Shown: in pieces, positions 33,274 to 46,494 of the stretch | How positions within the stretch are numbered: position 1 is the first letter of the stretch | Layout: every line of letters starts with the position of its first letter | NCBI GenBank assembly: GCA_965140555.1 | Contig: OZ223259.1 | Span: 1,984,001-2,048,000, forward strand | Length of the DNA: 64,000 bases | DNA from: UBA1351 sp965140555 | GTDB lineage: Bacteria > Bacillota > Clostridia > Lachnospirales > Vallitaleaceae | Reading direction: 5' to 3' | Made by a program: the position numbers and the translations under genes | Notes under the pieces: generated by a model | Database searches by the model: none | What the model was told of the DNA's origin: nothing | What the model saw: only the letters and a program-made list of their open reading frames with translations

Positions 33274-35076
33274 TTAATCGACTAAGGATTCCATTTCTTC
33301 GAGTAAAGCTTTGAATGTTTCAAAAGCTTTTTCTACCGGTTGCTTTGTATTCATATCAACCCCTGCGGCCTTCAAAGTATCGATAGGATAATGAGAGGAA
33401 CCACTCTTGAGAAACTCTTTGTAGCGAGTCACAGCACTGTCGCCTTCATTGAGAATCATGTTGGACAATGTGACAGCTGAAGAAAATCCGGTGGCATATT
33501 GATAGACATAGAATGGTGTGTAGAAATGAGGAATCCGAGACCATTCATATTGGATTAATTCATCAACAACAATGCGATCACCGTAGTACTTGCGATTTAG
33601 ATCATAGTACATAGCACTCAGAGATTCACTGGTGACAGCATCACCTCGTTCCATCATGGCATGGGATTCTTTTTCGAATTCAGCAAACATAGTTTGACGG
33701 AAGACCGTTGTACGGAAGTTTTCCATAAAATAGTTGAGCAAGTACATGCGTTTTTTCTTATCCTCAGTAGTCTTGAGAAGATGCTGAATTAACAAACACT
33801 CGTTAACAGTAGAAGCGACTTCAGCTAAGAAAATCGGATAATTATGATAGATATAAGGCTGAGTTGCATTTGAATAGTAGCTATGTAGGGCGTGGCCCAT
33901 CTCATGAGCTAATGTAAAGGTATGGTTTAGGTTGTTTTGAAAATTAAGGAGTACATGAGGATGATGTCCGTATGCTCCCCATGAGTAAGCGCCGCTTCGT
34001 TTGCCTTTATTCTCATAAACATCAATCCAATCCCCGTTGAACCCTTCATCTAAGAAACTAAGGTATTCTTCACCCATAGGCTCAAGAGCTGTAGTAACGA
34101 TTTTTTTCGCTTCTTCGAAAGAGATTTCTTCATCCATATCTTTAACAAGAGGGGTATATAAATCATAAAGATGGAGTTCATCAACCCCCATTATCTTTTT
34201 ACGTAAATCGACATAGCGATGGAGTAAAGGAAGGTGATCATTTACGGCTTCTAGCAGATTATCATAGACAGATTCGTTGATATTTTTACCGCTGAGCTGT
34301 GCTTCACGACTGGATGTATAATGTCTAGCTCGCATTTCAAAAACATCTTTTTTGAGACTGGATGTATAAATACTACCTAGTGTATTGCGAAAATCTTTCA
34401 TTGTTTGATGCAGCTTGGTGAAAGCTTCTTCGCGAACGCGGCGATTAGGACTTTTGATAAAACGTGTATAATTGCCTTGTGTTAGTCGAACAGTTTCACC
34501 TTCTTCATTGGTGATTTCCGGCAATACAAGGTCAGCATTCATGAACATACTAAAAACATCGGAGGGGGATTCAGAAAAATCACCAACGAGTGCCATGAGC
34601 TCTTCCATTTCTTTAGGAAGAATATGCTCTTTTTGACGAATCATATTCTCGAAGTAGTGTCCATAGGTTGCTAAATCGCTATTGCTATTTAAGTAATCTT
34701 GTAAAACGCTGACATCACTGGACATAATCTCGGGCTCAATAAATGAAAGCTTTGAGTTGACCGTAACTTCTAATCCGGATAAGCGTTGCATGTTTTTTTG
34801 GGAGTCACTATTGCCCATATCCTGGTGTAATGTCATGGATGAGAAGACATAGAGACGGTGAAATTTTGTAAATAAATCTTCTTGAAGTTTGAGAACAGTT
34901 GCTAGGTTTTCACTACTATCCATAAGTTTGCCGTTGTAATCGGCGATTTGCTGACTGAGAGCTTCAACTTCTTTATAAGTTGCTTCCCAAGTAGGCGCAT
35001 CAGGAATCATATGTGTAAGATCCCAAGTATAATTAGGATCCATATCTTGTCTTAGTTTGAGTTCTTCATTTGCCAT
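33274..35076 (-). CDS. pepF: Oligoendopeptidase F (M3 family)
   Basis: 600 residues, the usual PepF length, a cytoplasmic zinc peptidase that degrades short peptides. Zinc motif TLAHEMGHALHSYYS with the downstream Glu in FLAEVASTVNE, and the substrate-binding tyrosines in IPHFYTPFYVYQYATG. AGGAGG precedes the ATG. Stand-alone gene, convergent with the PadR unit and divergent from glgA. Confidence 0.95.
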   Translation of the reverse strand: MANEELKLRQDMDPNYTWDLTHMIPDAPTWEATYKEVEALSQQIADYNGKLMDSSENLATVLKLQEDLFTKFHRLYVFSSMTLHQDMGNSDSQKNMQRLSGLEVTVNSKLSFIEPEIMSSDVSVLQDYLNSNSDLATYGHYFENMIRQKEHILPKEMEELMALVGDFSESPSDVFSMFMNADLVLPEITNEEGETVRLTQGNYTRFIKSPNRRVREEAFTKLHQTMKDFRNTLGSIYTSSLKKDVFEMRARHYTSSREAQLSGKNINESVYDNLLEAVNDHLPLLHRYVDLRKKIMGVDELHLYDLYTPLVKDMDEEISFEEAKKIVTTALEPMGEEYLSFLDEGFNGDWIDVYENKGKRSGAYSWGAYGHHPHVLLNFQNNLNHTFTLAHEMGHALHSYYSNATQPYIYHNYPIFLAEVASTVNECLLIQHLLKTTEDKKKRMYLLNYFMENFRTTVFRQTMFAEFEKESHAMMERGDAVTSESLSAMYYDLNRKYYGDRIVVDELIQYEWSRIPHFYTPFYVYQYATGFSSAVTLSNMILNEGDSAVTRYKEFLKSGSSHYPIDTLKAAGVDMNTKQPVEKAFETFKALLEEMESLVD

Positions 35077-35163
35077 AATTAACCTCCTGTATTTTTATAT
35101 TGAAACTATTATATCACTTTTTTTATAGATACGGGTAGAATTATGTTATTTCTGAAAGTCTTA

Positions 35164-35172
35164 TGCTATAAT
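35164..35172 (+). promoter_or_regulatory. Extended -10 element for glgA
   Basis: TGCTATAAT (TGn-TATAAT) 53 bp upstream of the glgA start. No clear -35. Confidence 0.45.
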
Positions 35173-35224
35173 ATTTATAGGGGAAAATACCCCTTAAAAT
35201 GATGAATGTATGAGAGGTATACAG

Positions 35225-36643
35225 ATGAAGATACTATTTGTAACTCCAGAGACGGTCCCATTTGCCGCTTCAGGTGGACTCGCAGACGTTGCAGAAGCAT
35301 TGCCTGTGGCTTTGCACGGACAGGGAATCGATGTGACGCGTATTATGCCGAAGTATAAAGGCATAGAGGATAAATTTGATTTGGACAAGGCGTTTAGTTT
35401 TATAGTTGAAGCGGGTGGTGAGGCAAAGGTAGCGGATGTGTATACTTGCACCTTAGACGGTGTTAAGACGTATTTTATCGGTAATGCAGATTTCTTTGAA
35501 CGAGACGGAATGTATGGCTATGGAGATGATGATGCACGCTTTGGCTTTTTTTGTAAAGCTGTCCTTGAAATGCTCATCTTTATGGATCTGAAGCCGGATA
35601 TTATTCATTTGAATGATTGGCAGACTGCCTTGATTGGTTTGATTATGAAAGAAGAGTACGCTAAGTTAGACTTCTATAAAGATATTCGCTTGGTGTTTAC
35701 GATTCATAATTTACAATATCAAGGTGTTTTTGATAGAGATGTATTAGAAGATTTGAATTTGTCGTCGAAGTATTTTAATATGGAAGCCATTGAATATTAT
35801 GGTAAGGTTTGTTATATGAAAGCCGGAATTGTGTATGCAGATCGTGTGACGACAGTGAGTAAAACCTATGCCAAGGAGATTCAGACACCGTGGTATGGCT
35901 ATGGACTAGATGGATTACTAAGGAAGTATTCGGATAAAGTTGTAGGTATTGTAAATGGTATATATTACGATAAATACGACCCGGAGACGGATGAGGCATT
36001 AACCTATACGTTTGATGAAACAACCTTTAAGGAACGTCGCAAGAAACAGAAGGCTGCTTTTCAAAAGTCCTTAGCATTGCCTGTTAAAGATGTACCGTTG
36101 TTAGGGGTTGTAACGCGTTTGGCGGAACAAAAAGGTGTGGATTTGATTATTCATTCCATTGAACAATTAGTAAAGGATGATGTGCAGATTGTTATATTGG
36201 GATCTGGAGACTATTTTTATGAAAACAAACTTATGGCTCTGGCGCAAAGCTATCCGGAAAAAGTAAGCGTTTCTATTCAATTTAATCAGGCGCTGGCACG
36301 TCGAATATATGGATCAGTAGATATGTTCCTGATGCCGTCCCTTTTTGAGCCGTGTGGATTATCACAGTTATACAGTTTGCGTTATGGGGCCGTGCCGGTA
36401 GTGCGTCGTACAGGTGGTCTTGGAGATACTATTTTTGATTATGATGAAGCCAAACCGACAGGAACGGGGTTTTTATTCAAAAACTATAACAATCAAGAAT
36501 TTTTACGGGCCATTCATCGCGGTATGGAAGTATATGCGAATGGGAAAGAATGGGAAGGCCTTGTTGAACGTGGCATGAAAACCCGGTTTTCATGGGACAA
36601 GTCAGCGATGGAGTATATAGAATTGTATAGAGAAATTTGTTAA
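35225..36643 (+). CDS. glgA: Glycogen synthase
   Basis: 472 residues, GT5 family. ADP-glucose-dependent chain elongation of glycogen. N-terminal ADP-glucose loop ETVPFAASGGLADVAEALP (the K/xxGGL motif in a slightly changed form), catalytic region HLNDWQTALI, and C-terminal FEPCGLSQLYSLRYGAVPVVRRTGGLGDTI with the catalytic Glu. ATG 35225 has AGAGGTATAC upstream; an in-frame ATG at 35210 lacks spacing. Other glycogen genes are not in the window. A terminator follows directly. Confidence 0.95.
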   Translation: MKILFVTPETVPFAASGGLADVAEALPVALHGQGIDVTRIMPKYKGIEDKFDLDKAFSFIVEAGGEAKVADVYTCTLDGVKTYFIGNADFFERDGMYGYGDDDARFGFFCKAVLEMLIFMDLKPDIIHLNDWQTALIGLIMKEEYAKLDFYKDIRLVFTIHNLQYQGVFDRDVLEDLNLSSKYFNMEAIEYYGKVCYMKAGIVYADRVTTVSKTYAKEIQTPWYGYGLDGLLRKYSDKVVGIVNGIYYDKYDPETDEALTYTFDETTFKERRKKQKAAFQKSLALPVKDVPLLGVVTRLAEQKGVDLIIHSIEQLVKDDVQIVILGSGDYFYENKLMALAQSYPEKVSVSIQFNQALARRIYGSVDMFLMPSLFEPCGLSQLYSLRYGAVPVVRRTGGLGDTIFDYDEAKPTGTGFLFKNYNNQEFLRAIHRGMEVYANGKEWEGLVERGMKTRFSWDKSAMEYIELYREIC

Positions 36644-36651
36644 ATTGCCGT

Positions 36652-36684
36652 AGGTACCTGGCATATATAAGGTACCTTGTTTTT
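36652..36684 (+). terminator. Terminator of glgA
   Basis: AGGTACC (36652-36658) and GGTACCT (36671-36677), then TGTTTTTATA. Each arm also contains the palindrome GGTACC. Confidence 0.65.
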
Positions 36685-36758
36685 ATATTATGTGTGTACT
36701 GACAGGTTCATAGTTCGGATAACTGGAGTATGCAAGGAAAGATTAGGAAGGACTCATT

Positions 36759-37898
36759 ATGCGAAATCGAACGATGATTATTGCCGGATTACTTGCCTTA
36801 GTTCTCCTTGTCGGAGGGGTCTATACATTCTATGTTAAGCCGCAATATTATCGGTTTAATGGAGGAGAGGCCTTTTTTTCTACATCGAGGAAGGTACTAT
36901 TTGAAGATAGAAATCAAGAAATGTATGTCTATAAAGACGCTGTTTATGTATGTAACAAAGATGGTTTAATTAAATATGGTGTTGATGGAGAGATTATATG
37001 GAGTAAAAGTTTTTATATAGAATCGCCTAAGTTTGTTCACTTAGATGGCTATATGGCTGTAGCAGATGTTATGGCTCGTAAAGCATATATGTTCGATGAA
37101 ACCGGTATGCTGTACGACGTAGACGAGAGTTGGCCAATTATTGATTTGAGAGTCAATGCAGAAGGCTATCTACTTGTTGTAACGGAGAAAAATGAAGCGC
37201 ACATCATCAACTATTATAATGAAAAAGGTAAAGTTGCAATTAAACGATCGACACAATTTGAAAAGGATGGCTATCCGATTGCGGTTGTTCCGTCTCCGGA
37301 TGTAACTAAAATAGCCAGTGCTTATCTGGATATAAGTAGTAACCATATAAAAAGCATACTAACATTTTTTAATTTTGAAACAACCTATGATCATCTTGCA
37401 GAAAACATCATTGGTGGAGAAACGGTGGACGACATGTTGCCGGGAGATTTGTTGTGGTTAGATGACACGCATCTGGTTGTTCTTATGGATAAAGCGATTC
37501 GCTTTTATTCATTTGCTAATGACACAGTAGAATTACTGACAACAATTATAAATGATGCAAAGCTTGTTGATGTAGCGAATACACGCGATACACTGGTAGT
37601 TCAATATGGGGAGGCACTAGATAGTGGCTCACAATATGCGAATACGGTTGCAGCCTTTGATTTATCAGGGGAGCAAATCATGAAGAAAAGTTATAATACG
37701 GGTATACGAGGTATATCTGCGAATGAAGCGAATTATTACGTCATGATTGACGGTAAAATTATTCAATATGAGAAAGGACACCGTATTTGGTTTACCAATA
37801 CATATCTATCGGTTGATGATTTTTACCAAGTTAGTCGGACAACTTATGTTGCTCAAACAGAGTTAGGCTATGAAATACTTAATTTAGAAGACCAATAA
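36759..37898 (+). CDS. DUF5711-like membrane-anchored beta-propeller protein
   Basis: 379 residues. Signal anchor at 5-22 (MIIAGLLALVLLVGGVYTF) and an extracytoplasmic region of successive four-strand units, e.g. MYVYKDAVYVCNKDGLIKYGVDGEIIWSKSF and AMVDGKIIQYEKGHRIW-type repeats, as in PQQ-like propellers. It resembles the DUF5711 family found next to cvpA in Clostridia. It is 11 bp ahead of the CvpA gene, so they form a unit. Role unknown; an envelope or sporulation-linked scaffold is possible. Confidence 0.75.
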   Translation: MRNRTMIIAGLLALVLLVGGVYTFYVKPQYYRFNGGEAFFSTSRKVLFEDRNQEMYVYKDAVYVCNKDGLIKYGVDGEIIWSKSFYIESPKFVHLDGYMAVADVMARKAYMFDETGMLYDVDESWPIIDLRVNAEGYLLVVTEKNEAHIINYYNEKGKVAIKRSTQFEKDGYPIAVVPSPDVTKIASAYLDISSNHIKSILTFFNFETTYDHLAENIIGGETVDDMLPGDLLWLDDTHLVVLMDKAIRFYSFANDTVELLTTIINDAKLVDVANTRDTLVVQYGEALDSGSQYANTVAAFDLSGEQIMKKSYNTGIRGISANEANYYVMIDGKIIQYEKGHRIWFTNTYLSVDDFYQVSRTTYVAQTELGYEILNLEDQ

Positions 37899-37909
37899 GG
37901 GGCGTATTT

Positions 37910-38650
37910 ATGAATGAATTTGATATACTAGTCATTGCGATTCTACTTATTATGGTAGTTGTTGGGTTTTCAAAAGGGTTTATTAGAACCCTTTATACAT
38001 TTTTGGCGTTTATGGTGACCTTTGTGTTGACGTACTATTTTTATCCGTATGTGACACAATTTCTGATGACATCAACCTCCTTGTACACGAGCCTATCCGA
38101 AAAAATAAGCGAAGTGTTAAACCTATCGGATCTTATGAATAATATGATGGGAAGAGAAGAGCAAGTAAATGCAATTGGAAGCCTTTCTCTACCTGAACAA
38201 ATGAAAGAAATGCTGGTGGCCAATAATAATTCAGAAATGTTTCACTTATTAGGGGCATCCTCATTTGAAGACTATATTAGCGGTATGCTTGCCACATGGG
38301 TGATTAACTTGATATCCTTTATTGGACTGTTTATCCTTATTTCGCTTATTCTGTCGATTGTATTTGGAATAATTGATTTAGTATCAAAGCTTCCGCTTCT
38401 TAATATAACAAATAAGGCTGCGGGTGGTTTGTTAGGTGCAATATTCGGAATAGGAATAGTTTTGATAGTTATGATGGGAATATCAATGATCATAACATCA
38501 GGAACGAAGCCGGAGTGGATAACCATGATGGATGAATCAAGTGTGGCAAAACTATTCTATTATAACAATCCTTTGTTGGATTGGATTGGCAATATAGAAT
38601 CAGGAAGTCGTTTCTGGCAAGAGTTAGCTGCGAAAATTGGTCGAAAATAA
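37910..38650 (+). CDS. CvpA-family membrane protein
   Basis: 246 residues, four helices (about 6-24, 26-48, 137-163, 173-195). The N-terminal part, FDILVIAILLIMVVVGFSKGFIRTLYTFLAF, is the CvpA signature. A polar loop of about 70 residues between helices 2 and 3 is longer than in E. coli CvpA, as usual in Firmicutes. CvpA relatives affect envelope integrity and, in E. coli, colicin V production. Second gene of a two-gene unit closed by a strong terminator. Confidence 0.85.
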   Translation: MNEFDILVIAILLIMVVVGFSKGFIRTLYTFLAFMVTFVLTYYFYPYVTQFLMTSTSLYTSLSEKISEVLNLSDLMNNMMGREEQVNAIGSLSLPEQMKEMLVANNNSEMFHLLGASSFEDYISGMLATWVINLISFIGLFILISLILSIVFGIIDLVSKLPLLNITNKAAGGLLGAIFGIGIVLIVMMGISMIITSGTKPEWITMMDESSVAKLFYYNNPLLDWIGNIESGSRFWQELAAKIGRK

Positions 38651-38679
38651 ATAAATATCTAATAAAATAGAAATTAATA

Positions 38680-38736
38680 AAACCACAACATATAGGGTAG
38701 GAAGTAGTGTTTAATCCGTATATGTTGTGGTTTTTA
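38680..38736 (+). terminator. Terminator before the rRNA operon
   Basis: AAACCACAACATA (38680-38692) pairs with TATGTTGTGGTTT (38721-38733) followed by TT; the loop is 28 nt. It isolates the cvpA unit from the rRNA promoters. Confidence 0.85.
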
Positions 38737-38800
38737 AAATATAAATTCATAATATACAATAGAAAAACTGAAAAAAGTGAAAAAAATATATGAAATGGGG

Positions 38801-38829
38801 TTGACGTTCCATATCTCAGATGATATAAT
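38801..38829 (+). promoter_or_regulatory. rRNA promoter P1
   Basis: TTGACG (38801-38806), 17 bp, TATAAT (38824-38829): near-consensus sigma-A promoter upstream of 16S. Confidence 0.85.
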
Positions 38830-38917
38830 ACTCTTCGCTGGTCAAGTGAGACACACGAAACACAAGACTGGCAAGGCCATAAGCAATACGGCTTCAAAAA
38901 AACTTTGAAAAAAGTTG

Positions 38918-38946
38918 TTGACAAACACAGACGAAAATGATATAAT
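38918..38946 (+). promoter_or_regulatory. rRNA promoter P2
   Basis: TTGACA (38918-38923), 17 bp, TATAAT (38941-38946): full consensus. Tandem P1/P2, 117 bp apart, is the normal Firmicute rrn layout. The leader from here to 39145 holds no gene. Confidence 0.9.
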
Positions 38947-39145
38947 AATTTTCGCTGACAAAACAGTAAGCAACACACTGAGATGTCAACAAAACCAGTA
39001 AACATCAATGTTTACGCAAGAACATTTGATAATTGAATCGTGAAGTAAACTCATATACCTTTAATTCCTTTGAAGTAACTACGGTTACGGATAAGAACTT
39101 TAAATTAGCAAAATGCTAGTGTTTCAAGCGAGAGATTAAACTTTT

Positions 39146-40678
<1,533 letters not shown>

Positions 40679-40896
40679 AAGAATCACAACCTGAGGGTTG
40701 ATGATAAAAGCAGCAAGACTGCCTTCGAGACATCGAAGTAAAAGAAATGAGTCGAAAGGCGAACTTATCTCGAAGAAACAGGTTTTGAGATTACTTTACG
40801 ATTGAGTTGTTAAAACTCTATAACAACACCTAGCAAGGAAAAGGAAACGTCACCTTACAGTGTTTCTCTACGAGAAAAACTTACCGGTGAGCGATT

Positions 40897-40920
40897 AAAT
40901 TTTTCCTGCGGAAAAATTTT
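40897..40920 (+). other. Perfect hairpin between 16S and the first 5S
   Basis: AAATTTTTCC-TGC-GGAAAAATTT, then T, immediately before the 5S. It may be an RNase processing stem or a partial terminator that tunes downstream rRNA. The rest of the 40675-40921 spacer holds only smaller stems such as CAACC-TGA-GGGTTG. Confidence 0.6.
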
Positions 40921-40921
40921 A

Positions 40922-41034
40922 GGTGGCGATGCGTCCTAGGGAAACACCCGTACCCATACCGAACACGATGGTTAAGCCTTGGACGGCCGATGGTACTTGG
41001 CTGGTAACGGCCCGGGAGAGTAGGTGGCTGCCTT
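40922..41034 (+). rRNA. rrf: 5S ribosomal RNA, copy 1 (between 16S and 23S)
   Basis: About 113 nt. GGTGGCGATGCG at the 5' end pairs with the GTAGGTGGCTGCC 3' end; the loop CCATACCGAACACG is present. It nearly matches the second copy at 44573, differing at three positions, two of which (C to T and G to A in the GGC/GCC stem) keep the base pair. Its place upstream of 23S departs from the standard 16S-23S-5S order. Confidence 0.93.
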
Positions 41035-41041
41035 TTATTAT

Positions 41042-41114
41042 GGGGGTATAGCTCAGTTGGGAGAGCACCTGCCTTGCAAGCAGGGGGTCAGGAGTTCGAA
41101 TCTCCTTATCTCCA
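41042..41114 (+). tRNA. tRNA-Ala (anticodon TGC)
   Basis: Acceptor GGGGGTA/TATCTCC, anticodon loop CTTGCAA, T arm AGGAG-TTCGAAT-CTCCT. No encoded CCA. The usual spacer tRNA of rrn operons. Confidence 0.95.
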
Positions 41115-41361
41115 CTGGACATTACGCTTTATAAGCATGTAATTGTCCGGTCGAAATGACCATATAGAACATTGATAACTACATATCGAAAAGTCGTGAA
41201 TATCAGTAAAGAATGATCCAACCAGGTCATGATTGAACATATTCAAACCTAATCCAAAAATAAATTTAATTTATTTTATAGATAAAAATACTTTTGAAAA
41301 AAGGTATTTTGAAAGAACCAAAGAGCATACACAATTGTATTAAACTCTTAAGCAAACGAAA

Positions 41362-44256
<2,895 letters not shown>

Positions 44257-44314
44257 AGAGAGTTTGTTTAAGAGTTTTAATAGAATTGTGTATAGGAATT
44301 GGTTAAAAAATAGG

Positions 44315-44342
44315 TTGACAAATGATATGTAAGTATTATACC
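44315..44342 (+). promoter_or_regulatory. Internal promoter before tRNA-Asn
   Basis: TTGACA (44315-44320), 16 bp, TATACC (44337-44342), 13 bp upstream of tRNA-Asn. It could drive the distal tRNA/5S cluster separately from the rRNA promoters. Confidence 0.5.
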
Positions 44343-44355
44343 ATTAGTAAAGTGA

Positions 44356-44427
44356 TCCTCAATAGCTCAATGGTAGAGCACTCGGCTGTTAACCGAGGGG
44401 TTGTTGGTTCGAGTCCAACTTGGGGAG
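44356..44427 (+). tRNA. tRNA-Asn (anticodon GTT)
   Basis: Acceptor TCCTCAA/TTGGGGA, anticodon stem CTCGG/CCGAG with loop CTGTTAA, T arm TTGGTTCGAGTCCAA. No encoded CCA. Confidence 0.95.
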
Positions 44428-44431
44428 CTAT

Positions 44432-44454
44432 AAAACAATCCGACGGGTTGTTTT
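44432..44454 (+). other. Hairpin between tRNA-Asn and tRNA-Glu
   Basis: AAAACAATCC-GAC-GGGTTGTTTT, a 10-bp stem with one G-T pair ending in TTTT. It resembles a weak intrinsic terminator or a processing signal inside the tRNA cluster. Confidence 0.5.
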
Positions 44455-44495
44455 ACTTATGTCATAATGAAAGTTTGCACTTTCAATATAGATAT

Positions 44496-44567
44496 GGCCC
44501 GTTGGTCAAGCGGTTAAGACACCGCCCTTTCACGGCGGTAACAGGGGTTCGATTCCCCTACGGGTCA
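44496..44567 (+). tRNA. tRNA-Glu (anticodon TTC)
   Basis: Acceptor GGCCCGT/ACGGGTC, anticodon stem CCGCC/GGCGG with loop CTTTCAC, T arm GGGGTTCGATTCCCC. No encoded CCA. Confidence 0.95.
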
Positions 44568-44572
44568 TTTTT

Positions 44573-44683
44573 GGTGGCGATGCGTCCTAGGGAAACACCC
44601 GTTCCCATACCGAACACGATGGTTAAGCCTTGGACGGCCGATGGTACTTGGTTGGTAACGACCCGGGAGAGTAGGTGGCTGCC
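44573..44683 (+). rRNA. rrf: 5S ribosomal RNA, copy 2
   Basis: Second 5S in the expected place after 23S, but behind two tRNAs. It differs from copy 1 at three bases (A/T in the CCGT-CCC loop, plus a compensating C-G to T-A pair). Confidence 0.93.
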
Positions 44684-44712
44684 AATTTTATATATTCATT
44701 TTTAATGAATAA

Positions 44713-44783
44713 GGCGCCATAGCCAAGTGGTAAGGCAGAGGTCTGCAACACCTTCATCACCAGTTCAAATCTGGTTGGCGCCT
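44713..44783 (+). tRNA. tRNA-Cys (anticodon GCA)
   Basis: Acceptor GGCGCCA/TGGCGCC, loop CTGCAAC, T arm CCAGTTCAAATCTGG. No encoded CCA. Confidence 0.95.
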
Positions 44784-44817
44784 CTAGAATAGGTTAATAC
44801 ATATAATATAACATTAA

Positions 44818-44891
44818 CGCGGAGTGGAGCAGTCTGGAAGCTCGTCGGGCTCATAACCCGAAGGTCAGAGGTTCAAATCCTCTCTCCGCAA
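44818..44891 (+). tRNA. Initiator tRNA-fMet (anticodon CAT)
   Basis: CGCGGAG pairs with CTCCGC leaving a C1-A72 mismatch, and the anticodon stem has three G-C pairs (GGG-CTCATAA-CCC). Both mark the initiator, not the elongator, tRNA. Confidence 0.95.
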
Positions 44892-44899
44892 CTAACTTA

Positions 44900-44933
44900 A
44901 GCTTGTCATAATCTATGACAAGCTCTTTGTTTT
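44900..44933 (+). terminator. Terminator of the rRNA/tRNA operon
   Basis: AGCTTGTCATA (44900-44910) pairs with TATGACAAGCT (44914-44924), then CTTTGTTTT. Confidence 0.9.
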
Positions 44934-44994
44934 ATCATAGGAAAGTTTTAAATCAAGAGTTAGCTATACATTTAATATATGAGGAGTGTAGAAC

Positions 44995-45192
44995 ATGGAG
45001 GATAAACAAACAATTCAAGTAGGCGATATTGTAACCTTAAAAAAACAACATCCATGCGGCTCCGCCGATTGGAAAATTCTTCGTGTCGGAATGGATTTTC
45101 GCCTTCGATGCATGGGGTGTGATCATATGATTATGGTTCCGCGTCAGAAAATCATGAAAAGCATAAAGAATATAAAAAAAGGCGAAGAATAA
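44995..45192 (+). CDS. DUF951-family small protein
   Basis: 65 residues. Begins IQVGDIVTLKKQHPCGSADWKILRVG and continues DFRLRCMGCDHMIMVPRQK; this VGDIVxLKKxHPCG pattern defines DUF951, a beta-barrel-like small protein common in Firmicutes near rpsF and mechanosensitive channel genes. The three Cys (HPCG and CMGC) could hold zinc. Function unknown. TGAGGAG lies before the ATG. It stands between the tRNA cluster and the rpsF operon. Confidence 0.9.
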   Translation: MEDKQTIQVGDIVTLKKQHPCGSADWKILRVGMDFRLRCMGCDHMIMVPRQKIMKSIKNIKKGEE

Positions 45193-45217
45193 ACTTGTCA
45201 ATAAGTCAATAAAAGTA

Positions 45218-45246
45218 TTGTGTATCTAGAAAAGCTGTGGTATACT
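45218..45246 (+). promoter_or_regulatory. Promoter of rpsF-ssb-rpsR
   Basis: TTGTGT (45218-45223), 17 bp, TATACT (45241-45246), with TG before the -10. It lies 67 bp upstream of rpsF. Confidence 0.7.
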
Positions 45247-45312
45247 ATATACTTGTGAAAATATCCTTGCTTTTGCTAAAGCAAAGGCCAAAGACCATAA
45301 GGAGGTGCGAAA

Positions 45313-45600
45313 ATGAATCAATACGAATTAGCGTTGGTAATCAATGGAAAATTAGCTGATGAAGTACGTGATGAAGCGTTAGAAGCTGTTAAAGCTCTTA
45401 TTGAACGTTTCGGAGGTACTGTTGCTAAAGTTGATGATTGGGGCAAACGTAGATTAGCTTATGAAATTCAAAAAGTTCGTGAAGGTTTTTACTACTTCAT
45501 TACTTTTGAATCTGAAGCAACTGCTCCAGCTGAAATCGAAGCCAGAGTTCGAATCATGGAAACTGTATTACGTTTCTTAATTGTAAGAGTTGAAGAGTAA
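45313..45600 (+). CDS. rpsF: Ribosomal protein S6
   Basis: 95 residues, full length. MNQYELALVINGKL and VDDWGKRRLAYEIQKVREGFYYFI are the S6 hallmarks. Binds 16S rRNA with S18 in the small-subunit platform. First gene of the conserved rpsF-ssb-rpsR operon, AAGGAGGTG before the ATG. Confidence 0.97.
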   Translation: MNQYELALVINGKLADEVRDEALEAVKALIERFGGTVAKVDDWGKRRLAYEIQKVREGFYYFITFESEATAPAEIEARVRIMETVLRFLIVRVEE

Positions 45601-45621
45601 TCCAAAGAAGGGGGTAAAGCA

Positions 45622-46080
45622 ATGAATAAAGTCATCTTAATGGGACGTTTAACGAGAGATCCTGAGGTACGCTACTCACAAGGTAACGAGCCTATGGCAA
45701 TCGCCAGATATTCATTAGCAGTCAACCGTCGTTTTCGACGTGATGGTGAACCCGATGCGGATTTTATCAACATTGTTGCATTTGGTCGTAACGGAGAATT
45801 TGCTGAGAAGTATTTTCAAAAAGGTCAACAAGTATGTGTCGTAGGGCATATACAAACCGGAAGTTACGAGAAAGATGGCGTACGTCGTTATACAACGGAC
45901 ATCATCGTAGAAGAGCAACATTTTGCTGAATCTAAACGAAATTTTGAAGAAAGAATGGGTGGCCAAAGTCAACAATACACACCTGCTTCAAAGCCTCAAG
46001 CACCTGCTACGAATAATAGCAATGTAGATGGTTTTGTATCTGTGGACGATGACTTTGATGATGATGATATCCCATTCTAA
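45622..46080 (+). CDS. ssb: Single-stranded DNA-binding protein
   Basis: 152 residues. OB-fold (1-105; MNKVILMGRLTRDPEVRYSQ, DFINIVAFGRNGEFAEKYF), a Gln/Pro-rich linker, and the acidic tip DDDFDDDDIPF that recruits replication and repair partners. Middle gene of the rpsF operon, 21 bp after rpsF. Standard layout in Firmicutes. Confidence 0.97.
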   Translation: MNKVILMGRLTRDPEVRYSQGNEPMAIARYSLAVNRRFRRDGEPDADFINIVAFGRNGEFAEKYFQKGQQVCVVGHIQTGSYEKDGVRRYTTDIIVEEQHFAESKRNFEERMGGQSQQYTPASKPQAPATNNSNVDGFVSVDDDFDDDDIPF

Positions 46081-46136
46081 GGTTAAAATATCCTACCGAT
46101 GGATCATATATTCAAATCATATAAGGAGGTTTTGAA

Positions 46137-46376
46137 ATGGCTTTTGATCGACGCAACAACAATCGTAGAAGAAGAAAAAAAGTATGTGCATTTTGTGCAG
46201 ATAAATCTGCAACAATAGATTACAAGGACTTGAACAAATTACGTCGTTACGTTTCTGAACGTGGTAAAATTTTACCTCGTCGTATTACAGGTACTTGTGC
46301 TAAACATCAAAGAGCTTTAACAGTAGCAATCAAACGTTCTCGTCATATTGCATTGTTAGCTTACACAGTCGAATAA
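46137..46376 (+). CDS. rpsR: Ribosomal protein S18 (zinc-type)
   Basis: 79 residues. KLRRYVSERGKILPRRITG and RHIALLAYT identify S18. CAFC near the start and CAKH later make a CxxC...CxxH set, the zinc-binding form; the alternative form lacks these. AAGGAGG lies before the ATG. Last gene of the operon, followed by a terminator. Confidence 0.97.
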   Translation: MAFDRRNNNRRRRKKVCAFCADKSATIDYKDLNKLRRYVSERGKILPRRITGTCAKHQRALTVAIKRSRHIALLAYTVE

Positions 46377-46410
46377 TCGATTGATAGACACATATAGTGT
46401 AAAGTAATAG

Positions 46411-46442
46411 AAGGCTGGCAGCTGATGTTGTCAGCCTTTTTG
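46411..46442 (+). terminator. Terminator after rpsR
   Basis: AAGGCTG (46411-46417) pairs with CAGCCTT (46432-46438), followed by TTTTGT. Confidence 0.8.
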
Positions 46443-46494
46443 TATTTCTCAATGTTTTATGGGTGAATTTTGTGCATTTTTTCGTCATTAATGA

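Noticed and set aside
45247..45312. S6:S18-binding leader upstream of rpsF
   Set aside because: A GCTTTTGCT/AGCAAAGGC stem can form, but the diagnostic CCG bulge and conserved pairing of that motif are not evident.
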